Below are positions 37,707 to 48,600 of a stretch of 64,000 bases of DNA, in pieces; positions within the stretch are counted from its first letter, which is position 1, and each line of letters begins with the position of its first letter. Origin of the DNA: Phoebastria nigripes (taxonomy: Eukaryota > Chordata > Aves > Procellariiformes > Diomedeidae); NCBI GenBank assembly GCA_035582835.1, contig JAYKAV010000444.1:432027-496026 (forward strand), read 5' to 3'. The position numbers were made by a program, and so were the translations under genes. The notes below the pieces were generated by a model. That model was given only the letters and a program-made list of their open reading frames with translations, was not told the origin of the DNA and ran no database searches.

Positions 37707-37772
37707 ATCATAGAATCGTTTAGGTTGGAAAAGACCTTTAAGATCATCAAGTCCAACCATTAACCTAGATTT
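37707..37772 (-). mobile_element. CR1 LINE 3' tail, minus strand
   Basis: The plus strand reads ATCATAGAATCGTTTAGGTT, GGAAAAGACCTTTAAGATC and ATCAAGTCCAACCATTAACC. This is the reverse complement of the well-known CR1 3' terminus ending in ATTCTATGAT. Only about 65 bases remain, and identity to the recalled consensus is high, so this copy is younger than the others here. Its 5' part is truncated. Confidence 0.92.
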
Positions 37773-40700
37773 CCTCATCTGATGTATTTTTATACAAGCT
37801 TAAAGCACATCTATGTTAGGTCATCTCAAAACATTACAATGTGTTCCAAAATATTGGAACTTGGGTTCCAGCTGAAAAGCAGCATTACAGTACCCAAGCA
37901 AAGAAGCTGGATGTTAACTCCCAGAGTACAAGTTGGGGAGGAGAGGCTGGGCAGCACCATCCCCAGTGCTCCGAGGGAAGTCTCTGCCTGTATTTGTAAA
38001 GCACTGTGTAAAAGTTAAGAACAAAAAAGCAAAATCAACCTCTTGCCTGTGTGTATCATGTGGAAAAAAAATGGTACCAGAGATGACAAGTAATCTACTA
38101 AAAAGATATTTAAGCAATGTGTTTAGGTTGTAATTATATATCATTGACATGGAGGGGAAAAATAATAGACTACTGCATTGTGAGCCCTAACTAAAAAACA
38201 AAGGAGAGGGGAGGGGTGGGAAATAAAAAGAAGAAAAATCCTCCTGAGTTTCTCCTGTAAGAGAACGGCTCCGGAACGCTTCACCGACACACATTACCAT
38301 TTAGCACTAATGCAGCTTGGTGCCCTCTTACTACACTGCTATTTGGAGCCTGTTTGTGTTCTGCCCAGAAAGGGACAACGTGAGCAGAAGTCATTCACAC
38401 TAAGCAAGCACACAAAGGGCAAGCAGCTCTTAGTTTTCCTACATTTCACAGGAGAGGGAAAAAATTGCCCGTGTCAGCAATGAGAATAGTGGGGCAGACT
38501 GTGAAACAGTCTTAACAGCCAGGCAAATTATTCAGCCCCATGGGGCAGGATAGCCCATGATAGGGATGAACTCAGAGACAATCGTTCTGAGGCTCTTACT
38601 ATGGATTATTGCATGATCTTGGGCAGTTAGCTCCTGGTGTTTTGTTTTTCTTATCAACAAAAACAGGGATAAAGTTGGCATTTGCTAATATAAGAATACA
38701 CAGTTGGTATAAAGCAGCAAATATAATCTAGCTTCAGAAAATTATTGTTGAGTTCTGTGAAATGGGCAATCCTAAACTGGAAACATTGCACACACTGCAA
38801 GTAAGTCTTTGTTATTTGTGTAATAATCACATCTGTGTCATTATTTCATAGCCTTTTGACCTTGTGCTAGAAAAGTCAGAAACATGTTTTGACTTCTGGA
38901 AATGACATACGCGCTGCAGAACTGCCTCTTATAAACCACAACAATAGTAAACCTTCTCTCTGTGCAACCGTCCTCCTCCAAAGCCAACGCTAGGCTTAAT
39001 TTTCCAGATTCTCCTTCTCTTTTCTACTGCTGTTCATTCTCTCCCTCCCCAGACCCCTTATTTAACCTTGTAAGCAAGGGAAAAAAAAGTTAATGCCGCT
39101 TCTATAAACTGAGAGCATTTTAAGTTACTCAGGCTGACTCACTTCCCATGAATTTAAAACAAAGCGTTAATCAAGTGACAGCTTCAAAACAACAGTAAAA
39201 ACTCTGCATTTAAATCCCAGTGCCTAGGTCTCCCCACCTACTAAATGACTGCCTGGGGTTGCATATTAAGGGCTTATTTGCACAAGGTATTCACCAACCT
39301 GACGAATCTTTCTTGCAGCTCTCTTCATTTCTTTCCTTCGTTTTATTGTCTTCTTCAGCCTCTCTCTCCCCACAAAGTCTTTTCTCTTTTCCCCCATTTT
39401 CTCCAATGCTTTTAACTTCTTTCTAAACCATTTTCTTCCCTTCTCTGTCTCCACCCTCTCTGAGGCTCTCTTCCCTTATCTCCTTGTCTTCATTTCTGCA
39501 TTTAATCCCCAGTGCCATTCTCAAATTAAGTTCCTAGAATTGCTCAGGAGAAGACTTTGGCCCTTTTGTCCGCCTGCAGAGGAGGGAGCCTAGCAGCTGG
39601 AGAATGTGCAAGCGGTGCATTCTTGCCTGTGCCCTTTGCTTGGTTTGCCCTTACATCTGGGCTCCCGCAGCCAGCTGAAAACGATCAGATCCTTGTCAGG
39701 GCCACACCACTGCAAGTGTCCTTGGGATACCCCAACTGAACAGCTACAAAATTACTCATCAGACACTTCAAAACAAAAAAAAATTGCTGAGAAAGGAGAC
39801 TACTTGCAAATAATGTGGGTCTTGTCTTTGAACAGGTAAGGGATGTTGCAAAGGATATTAAAGATACTAATTTTGGAATACAGATTCATGAACAAGGTTC
39901 ACAGGTAAAATACAAATATAAACAAGTTGTTTAATACGTCAGTATTGCACTGCATTCACAGAAGGTCTAACATCCTAAATATGCCTGACAAGTTGTCTGC
40001 CCTGAGCAAGCTGTAACTTATCTCAAATGCAAAGGCTCACAAAAGCAGAACCTTCCCTGGCTCTAGACTGCAGAGAATATTCCTTTATGGCTGTGCCATG
40101 AATAAACTCTCTCTCTCAACCACCAAAATGGGACGAGGCTNTCACTCTATGCACGTGCTTTTAAGACCAGGCTATCACTCTGGCCTTAACCAAAGAAAAC
40201 ACAAAAATAAAAAAGAGCCCATACATTAAGACGTTTGCAGGGAAATAGACAAAAATCTAGCAGCTGGCCTGTGAAGGCTGTGCATGTACATGTATGTACA
40301 ACTACACAGAGTCTATTTTGTATACAACACCATGGTATATTCACTGTCTGTATAAACGCCTGCCTTTGGTTCATCCTGGACAAACAGTAGACATCAGAAT
40401 ATCCTCCGAAGAAAGAAGCCTCTCACAGTCCAGCTTCTGTCTTTGGAATAGCTCAGTTAACACCGAACCTTCTCAATGGATGAAGTTTTCAGTGTCATTT
40501 CATTCATTGGCCTGATTCTCAGTTGGACATGGAAGTCCAATTCAAGCATGGCCACGCAACGAGAAAAGGCCATACAACACGGTCCTACAGTATAAGCACA
40601 GTCAAAGCTCTGTTGTTATTATCCAGGGTACCAAGGCAGTGGGTGCTCTCTGTGAGGCTGTAAACAATATACGTTACTCTTCTTGAGAGACTACAAAATG

Positions 40701-42164
40701 CCACTGGAATCACAAAAACCCCCCACCAACAGTAGGTAATCTACCCAAAACTAGAAATATACAACTACAATATAAATAGAGACTTTATTATTTGTAAAGA
40801 ACATACCACATAAAATACACACTGGAAACAAATGTAATCTGTTCTTTCAGGGAGGAATTACAGCAGCCCCAGGTAAAATAACAAGGAGAGAAACCCATTT
40901 TGGGGGGAAGAGAAAGCCATGTAATCCAGCCTTCCACTCGAGAGAGACAGCCAGTACGAGGTCATTGGACACCACAACTCTGTGCTTGGCTGCAGTGTGA
41001 TGGAAAGAAACCCCTGCCAAAAAAAAGACATGTGGAGCAACAGCCCAATTCCAGACTGCTGTTAACTTGTTTAAGTATGGAGGAGAGATGAGGAGCAAGA
41101 CCCCCCGCAGCTCTTTTATAAAAACAGTGTCACAATACTTTATGTAAAGGATGAGTACTGCAGCCAGCAGTACTTAGCCAAATTAATTGAGATCTGGAAA
41201 TAATAGCATAACGTGAACTTTAATATTAGCTAAGCAGCTAGCAAGCTGACTTGTAGGAGCACTGACTGGCCCATTCCTATTTTAAAAACTTCCAGTGAAA
41301 TATTGCCGCAGCTACAGGCACAAACGAAGCAACAGACATATTAATTTCCCTTTCTTGTGCACAGCTATTCAGCTTTCCTGGGCAGTGGCAGCAAGTATTC
41401 ATAAAGCAACTTTCAAACAAGCCTCTTCTATTAGAAGAGACAATAAATTTCACAACAAAGTTTCAAAATACAATAAATTATTTACCTTCTAGATGATGCT
41501 GATCTATGTCACTGACTAGTTTGGTGAATTGCCTTTTCTACATGAAAGCTTAACTAGGCACTTATGGAAACAACCTGAAGTACTGCCACCCACCACTAAC
41601 ACCTGATAGTACCACTCCCTCCACCTGCTGAAGAGTTGGGCAATTAACGTAGAATGTGTTACTTGTGCCAAAACACTGCAGCTACTACCCCCTACCAACA
41701 AGATACACACATATATTCCACCCTCAACCTCCATTTCCACTTTCTATCTTTCAGGGCACTACAGAAGTTCCTCTCTTACACAATACAACATCAAATGATA
41801 AACATCCTTACTTCTGCCATCCCCTCTCCCCTGGTTGCACTGACACTTTTTTCTTTCTACAGACAGATTTTTGTGCTGAATACTAGCAACTGTTTTTCCC
41901 ATATTAAATGAATCAATACGAGCAAAAGGAAAGGTAAAGTACACAAAAGAAAAAGCAATATATTTGAAGACAGTAAAGAGGTAAAAGACACAACACTCCA
42001 CTTTTCTCTAAGACAGTTAATGTCAAAGAGGCATTTGATCCCTAGGCTCTTACCAAATTGCTAAGACCCGAACCACCCCGACTGCAGGTGCTGTGACAAA
42101 TCCTGCTGACAGGGGCCCAGCTGCAATTCCATACAGGACATACACAAAAGCAGTACCAGAAGGC
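37773..42164. other. Intronic or non-coding DNA
   Basis: No exon is supported. It contains a MIR-like fragment (38,606-38,690) and a pyrimidine-rich stretch at 39,310-39,480. Short chance frames occur on both strands. Confidence 0.5.
38606..38690 (+). mobile_element. MIR-like SINE core fragment, plus strand
   Basis: TGCATGATCTTGGGCAGTTA, then TTTTTCTTATCAACAAAAAC and AGGGATAAAGTTGGCATTTG follow the order of the MIR core ('tgaccttgggcaagttactt', 'ttcctcatctgtaaaatggg', 'gataat'). It is diverged and lacks the tRNA head. Confidence 0.55.
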
Positions 42165-42222
42165 TTAATTCTTTATACTTTACACCTTTACACTTAATTC
42201 TTTACACTTTACACCTTTACAC
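42165..42222 (+). repeat. 29-bp tandem repeat, two copies
   Basis: Two adjacent 29-base units beginning TTAATTCTTTAYACTTTACA differ at one position (TATACTTT versus TACACTTT). The unit contains internal CTTTACAC-type sub-repeats. The near identity implies a recent local duplication. Confidence 0.9.
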
Positions 42223-44889
42223 TTTCCCTACTTTGTAGCAGCCAGTTATTTGCAGACTCTTGACAGCAGCTGTGCCAACTTTCCGGACACTCCAACACAA
42301 GTCAGATTTAGTATAACTGGAATATAGGTGCTGATACATCCAGAGCTAGATGCGATGAGAACCAATGCACCTCACCGAATACACCAGATTTTTCTCTTCC
42401 GCAAGAATATTTACTCCTGGTACAAAAAAGTCAGTACAAGTTCAGCCAGAAATTTCAGGTCCTGCAGGACTTTTCTACAAGAGCAACACAACAGCCTTAC
42501 TGCAACGGCCGTGCCACCCCAGTGTCCCCTGTGTGCAAGGCACACAGGCCAGAGGAGCTTCCCTGGAAAACACGCCCCAACAGACCTGCCGGCCCCAGCA
42601 CTCTGCGTTACAGATCCAGGGGCAACGATTGCTGCCCGGCACAGAACATCACAGCTCCATGTGGCAGCCTCAAACCTGGCTACGGACAACCAGCAACCCC
42701 GGTTATGGCTGCCAAGAGATCTTCTGCCTGTTAGCCAAGATACAACGGTTAATTCTGCTCATTCTTAGTTGATGTAGCTAGAAAAGATTTAACCCTGAAG
42801 ATAACAGCTTTGTACCCGGCATGAGTCCTCAGCATAAGGTATTTTATAAAAATTTGCCTTTCACAGGCAACATTACTGGTGACCCAAAAAAGTATGGTAA
42901 AAAGATGGTAACTCCGTTAAGTTTCCCAGAGCCATACATATTCAACACAGCAAGCAACCCAGACTTCAGAACCATTGTGCCTGCTGGTGAATAAAACGTA
43001 ACATCTGGAAGTCCCTAAGTGCTCCCACTGAGCAGTATAACTGAAACCAGAATTTGGCCTGGCGTCTTCAAATCTTAACTTCAGTATCTTTAGAAGACCG
43101 TCTTTGCAGATCTGACTGCATTTGCCTCAGATATTGAATCAAAAGCCCTGATGAAATCCAGCACCAGTACATTTCATCAGTCAACAGGAAGTCAGACTCA
43201 CAGAAGCGGTAGGCGATTTTTGCCGCCCCACAACTGAACTCTTGATGTTTTAAAGACAGATTGAATAAAATATAACTGAAATGCATGAGCAGTAATTAAA
43301 TACTATATTTTTAAGTTAGCAGTATAAGGTCTGTTAGCAACACCTTAAAAAACCACTGTACTCAGGGGAGCCAGACCATCAAATTCAGATTTGCTTCATC
43401 AATCTCATTCTCTGGTTTTTTCTGCATTCTTGCAGCAGAGATACAGCAGATTAAAATATATTTCTAATAAAACTTCATTTATAATACTTTAAGATGCAAT
43501 TAGACAATACAAAAGTTAAGCTGGTATATGGACTTAAATACACTCTCTTAGGGGACAACTACTCAGCACAGTGTCTGGGCAGAGCCCAAACCAACCGTGA
43601 TGGTTCCTAGAACGTTCACACCAAAACTTCATCAGCATAGCGGATCCTGTTTGACAGTGGGCCAAATTCTGATCTCTATGTGCCCAGAGGGCGGGACCGT
43701 GCAAATCTGCCACCAGCACAGTTGTAGAGACACTTCAGGATTTTAGAAGGGCTGGTAGCACGTACAACCATTGTGGGAGGTCAGGGGAGACAAGTAAGTT
43801 TCTGCCAGGCTTTCACGTGTCAGAAGCTTGGAAATGCTTTATGAAGACCTTCAAAGCTGACTGCAAAAGCACTGCAAATCTAGTGAGGTAAAGAAAACAA
43901 CTCGCACTTGGTGTACTGATAGCTAGGAGGCATGAACTGGCTGCTGTCTCCGAGCAGAATGGCCATTTCAGCGCTGCTCTCCATTTCTAGTAGGCAAGGC
44001 CCCTCAGAAGATGGAAACTTTATGGGAACATAGTTGCAGAATTATTTCCCATTTTATGCAGAGAGAGTGCATTGCATTTAGGCACTGGCGTGGGGTAAAC
44101 TTTGATGAGTGATGACATTTCACTTACAACTTTCCCTCTTTCAGCTTTTTAGTCTACTTCATGAACTGTGTTGCCTGAAAAACTAGAAAAGGAAACTATT
44201 TATCTGAATTACATGATTCATAAAAATGATATGCTTAATCACTTAAGAAGGAGTCATTTATCTCTCATAACACATAGCTTTAAGTCCAAAGGGATCTTAA
44301 TATAAAAATGGTTAATAAATGACTCATAAATGGCTAGTGATTCAAAAAGGCTAGCGGACATTTCTCTGTGAACCCTAACAACTTGCCGTCCGTGCTTATC
44401 AGCTAAGTTCTTACATGCAACCACGTAAAAGGAAGAGAAAATACTGTTAAAATAGCGTGGTAACAGTTTACAGCCCTTCTGTGCTATTCCACAGATGGAG
44501 AGACATGGGGATTGAAGCCTCACGCAATGCATTTTAGAAGCGAATGCTACTAGGAAGACCAGGGTCTATGTTTCTGCAGCACTTCAGGCCCCCTTCCGTG
44601 GGGCTTCCAGTGGAAAGCACCACGAGCGCACACACATCTCAGTCGTTGTGGTTATATACGAGCATATGGGCTGTGAAGTACCTAAAAACCACGTGACTGA
44701 CAACTACTTGGAGAGCTGGAGCACTCGGGCCCCGTTCCCCCAGAGCACACCAGGCTTATTTTGGCACCGATGGCGAGGTCTTCGTGTTTCACTTCATCTG
44801 CCCGTGCAAAGCTCATTCAAAAGAAAGAAAAACGGCGAAACTCAAGAGAGGAAGGCAGCCAGCTCACTCCCGAGGAGAGGGACATCAGC
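42223..44889. other. Intronic or non-coding DNA
   Basis: A GC-richer patch at 42,440-42,740 has overlapping frames on both strands with no recognisable domain. A snippet near 43,645-43,690 (GGGCCAAATTCTGATCTC) resembles a dispersed old amniote repeat. No exon is supported. Confidence 0.5.
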
Positions 44890-45640
44890 AGCCGTCTGTA
44901 GCATTGGAACGGGGAGGCGCGGGCAGGAGGCGCGGCGGCACCGGCGGCGACCGGCGAGCCGCCCGGGCCGGCCAGCGCTCGCCCGCAGGCTGCTCCGCGC
45001 GGGGCGGCGGGGCCGTGCGGGCCGGGGCACCCAGCGCGGCGCCCTCCCCTCCGGTCCCCGCGGGGCCGCCCGCCGCGCCCCTCCCCGGCGCCCGAGCGCG
45101 CTTCGCACCTGGGCCGGTGCCCGCTCCCCGCCGCGGCCCCTCGGTCCGCTCGGCGCTGCCCCGCCGCACTCACCCGCTGCTGGAGCCGCCCGCTGGCGGC
45201 GGCGGCCGCCGTGGCCGCGCTGTGCCGCAGCTCCGCCGCCTGCCCCGGCCGCAGCAGGCTCCGCGTGAAGCGCCGCGTCCGCTCGCCGGCCATGGGCGCC
45301 GGCAGCCCCGCGCGCCGGCCGCCGCTCCCCGCCCGGGCCGAGGCGCCGTCAGGAAGCGGAACTGGGGGTTTCCCTCCCGCTCCCCCCGCGCGGGGGAGGT
45401 GTGCGGGGCGGGGGCCGCCCGCCGCCGGCAAGTTCGCAGCCCCTCCCCGGGGGAGCGTCGCGCCCCCGCCGCCCTCGCTGGCCATGTGCACCGCGGCCGA
45501 GCGCCGGCCCCGGCACGGCGCCGCGGGGACGGCTCCGCTCCCGCCCCGGCAGCTCCGTGGCGGCTGCGCGCCGAGGGGGCGATGGGGGCCCCCGGAGGGG
45601 GCTGGGGGAGCCCGAGCCGGGCCAGTGCAGGCACCCCTCT
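44890..45640 (-). promoter_or_regulatory. CpG island promoter
   Basis: About 750 bases are very GC-rich with dense CG dinucleotides, in sharp contrast with AT-rich DNA on both sides, and with many GGGCGG/CCGCCC-type boxes. I see no TATA box. It surrounds the first coding exon on the minus strand, as expected of a broadly used vertebrate promoter. Such islands often start transcripts in both directions, but I found no supported plus-strand exon. Boundaries are judged by eye. Confidence 0.88.
45174..45293 (-). CDS. First coding exon of a minus-strand gene, 40 codons
   Basis: Inside the CpG island the minus strand reads CGCCCATGG, then 40 codons starting MAGERTRRFTRSLLRPGQ and ending in an alanine run and GRLQQR, closed by CAGCGG|GTGAGT, a consensus donor in phase 0. 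The peptide is basic and arginine-rich, then alanine-rich, with no signal peptide. I do not recognise the gene. The frame stays open upstream to about 45,650, with other in-frame ATGs at 45,484-45,486 and 45,648-45,650, so a longer N-terminus is possible. I prefer this start because it lies nearest the donor and the sequence upstream is low-complexity proline/glycine/alanine. Intron 1 would run left for some 21-28 kb. Confidence 0.6.
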
Positions 45641-48600
45641 CTGCGTCCATGTGGTCGCCAAAGGATGCTCTTCCAGGAAGGCTGCTGGGTTGGGTTCCAC
45701 AGAGGAAGAGCTACTCTCGGTGTTAACCACTCGCCAGGGCGGGAACGGCGGCTCACCGGACGAACCCGGAGCCTGGCCGTCAGATTTCATGAGGAATGAA
45801 CTCTCTGGTGAGCCCCACCATCCTCGGAGCTGGTGGGAAGCATTTGTCAAGCGGCAAGGGCTGCTGTGGTCCCTGCACCGAACGAGGCTGGAAGTCTTCC
45901 AGTCCTTCTGCCAGTTGGCGTGGCATCCCTGTTCCTTCACTATGGAAAACTCTGCCGACAGACAATTAAGTTTAGCCATTTAAGCCCACAGAAGTTACAC
46001 GATAGTCACAGCTCTCCCCCCTGCCCAGCAGAATGGTCATTATCTGCTGTTAGTAGGAATACGGCTTTATGCCTTAACACCAAGCTGTAATGTGGAGAAT
46101 ATAGGATTGCTGCGAGAGCCGTGTCTGAATTTCTTCGCACAAGAATACTTACATTCTCCTCTGTGATGCAGAATTTTCGTAATTCAGTTACACTGCTAGG
46201 CGTGGGAAAGGAGGCAACCGTGAATGATCAGACATTTGAGTACACTGCAATCCCTGTAAGACAAAATTGAAATAAAACCCGAGGAACTTTAGGTGTAATC
46301 CCTAACAAGGCAATAATGCCGCACAAGCGTGAGGGCAACATCTGAAGCTGCAAAGGCGCTGAGGCACAAAACCCAACAGAGTCAGTTAACATTTAGTTAG
46401 ACTGTTGCATTAGGGAATTAAATGTTGCAAGAACTCCTGGCTTACATCCTCACAGAGGAGCACGCTGGCTGTTTTGAGGTAGTTGGCTGTAAGTAAGTCA
46501 CCCTAGGTACCGGTGTGCTATGAATTCACCNCAGCCTATGCATAGCTCCCAGTTCTTTCCTCCAAACTTACTAAAGATACCAAAGGCAGCAATGATAACA
46601 GGACATCATAGCCCTGAGTTGAAGTATTCCTCTGCAAGGGAAACATTTCCCAGTAAGGTGAATTATCTGAAATGTGTTAAGTGCCCCAGAATTGGTTTAA
46701 AACAATTAAAGATACTAATCTAGGTATTTCTACCATTCAACAGGTGTTATCTTGTAATATCTTGGATATTGTTGTTTGAAGCTAAAGCTCAGTAAGCAAG
46801 TACTACTGGATTGGAAAAGTTTTCTTGCTCTTGAGAAATTTGACACAAAAAGCCACTGAGAGATGGAAAAAGGAGACTTCATTCACTTTGCAAACAATCC
46901 AAATGAGGCTCATTATAGGAAACTGCAGCCTGATGTTGCAAAGAAAGGAAAAAAAAAAAGAGTAAGTAGCCTCAGTAACTCTAAGGAAGCATTCTGCCTC
47001 AACACAAAGATGTAATCTATGATAAATTTGACTGCAATTTGTTGCAGACAGCAAAAAAAAAAAAACCCACATTGCATCTGTGAGAAAGAATAATGAAAAT
47101 TAATGGTTTCTTCCATTCTGTAAGTGCATGTACATTCTGGAAAATGATTTTAAGAAAATAATCACCATAATCCAGGTCAGGAACCTGCAGCCATCCCTGG
47201 CTTTGGGCACAGTACTGTTGCTCCTGCTCAGATGTGGTCAGCTCTGTGGTCAGGCAACAGCAGCCTGTGTTCCACATTACTTCTCTCCTCACAACTATAT
47301 GCGGGCAAGCTAGGGGTTGAATGAATATGCAGATAGTTGTCAGTGAGCAGTTGGCTGCTTAAATCTACTAGTAGACATCAAGAAATAAAAGAGCTAGCTG
47401 TTTCTGCACCACAAGCATTTCCAAACCTGCAGGAAAACAAGAAATATCCACAAATACTGAAATAATGAGCAAAAAAGGCAGTTGGATTGAATGTAACACA
47501 TATTTTTTATTATCATCTTCTGAAGTAAACATACAGCGATAGTCTGGGCAAGGAGCTTTGTCAAGGATGAGCCGAGTCTGCTGCCTCTGAAATTATCGTA
47601 CATAGTGCAAAGCACAAGTGTCCAGGATTTTACATGCATAAGTTTGTTTACCAAATAATTATTATGCAAAATTAATTATTTTGGTTTGTCCCAGAGTTCC
47701 TCTGTATTTCAGAATTTTTTTAGTTTTCAGATTTCAGTCAGTTGTTACACAGGGCCACTGTATTTTTTAAGAGTCTTTCCATTTGATTTCAAGTATCCCA
47801 TAGTGTAGTTCTAGCACGACTGCTAAAAAAAAGTATATATGGTATATCCTGTTAATTCTCTACCCTTAAAAAACTGTTAGCTTGATAAACATGTAATTAG
47901 CATTAGTAAAATAGCAGTAACAGCAGAATTGTAACCTTGGATATTCAGTAAGTCTTAGGCTGGAGATCTGGAGTTATAGAAACAAGTCATTCTTAAAACA
48001 TGAGTTTGAAGTCTATTCCTACAACTACTGAAGACTGACCCTAAGAGTTGGATGATCGTAGCATCACTGATGGAGAGCAATTTTAGCACTGCATATTATG
48101 GCTGGCAGTAAGTTTGGACTGGGTTTCCAACTTAAAACCAGCTTTGGATCTGGAACACTTTTTCTCAAAGTTCAGGAATGTTTGGAGCAATTTTGTTGCA
48201 ATACCACTGCTAATCAGAAGCAAAATCTTCAATTTTCAGTTGCATTAAGTAGCAAGACCATATAAGTTTTGTCTCTTTTTAGCAAGAGCATGAAAACTAT
48301 TTTCATTCACAGCTGTATGTTAGCTCGAATAGACAATAGTTCCACTTTCTCACAAATGCAACAAAGAATTGCCTCCCCCCCGTAGCCATTTCCCACAGGC
48401 ATATAGCAAAACAAAAGATACAGCAAAACTCAGTTTAGGTTTGCTTCTTTAACAGGTTTGGTAACCTAACATTTCTACTACTGGCTTTTGAAGCAGATTA
48501 CAGGAGTCTGTCATTTTATATACCTGTACTTGCAAGCTTACCTTACTTACTTACTGTTGTCTTAGTTTTCTAATGCAGAGATCTAGCTTCGTTATCTGGG

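Noticed and set aside
42328..42772. 146- and 135-codon plus frames
   Set aside because: Two plus frames and a minus frame are open over the same GC-rich 300 bases. This is a composition effect.
44817..45650. 277-codon minus frame as a single-exon gene
   Set aside because: Only 40 codons before a consensus donor look like a coding exon. The remainder downstream of 45,174 is intron sequence read through.
44784..45983. 399-codon plus-strand open frame across the CpG island
   Set aside because: Its composition is Arg/Ala/Pro/Gly low complexity as expected of any frame in stop-poor GC-rich DNA. Other frames on both strands are equally open, and no domain is seen.
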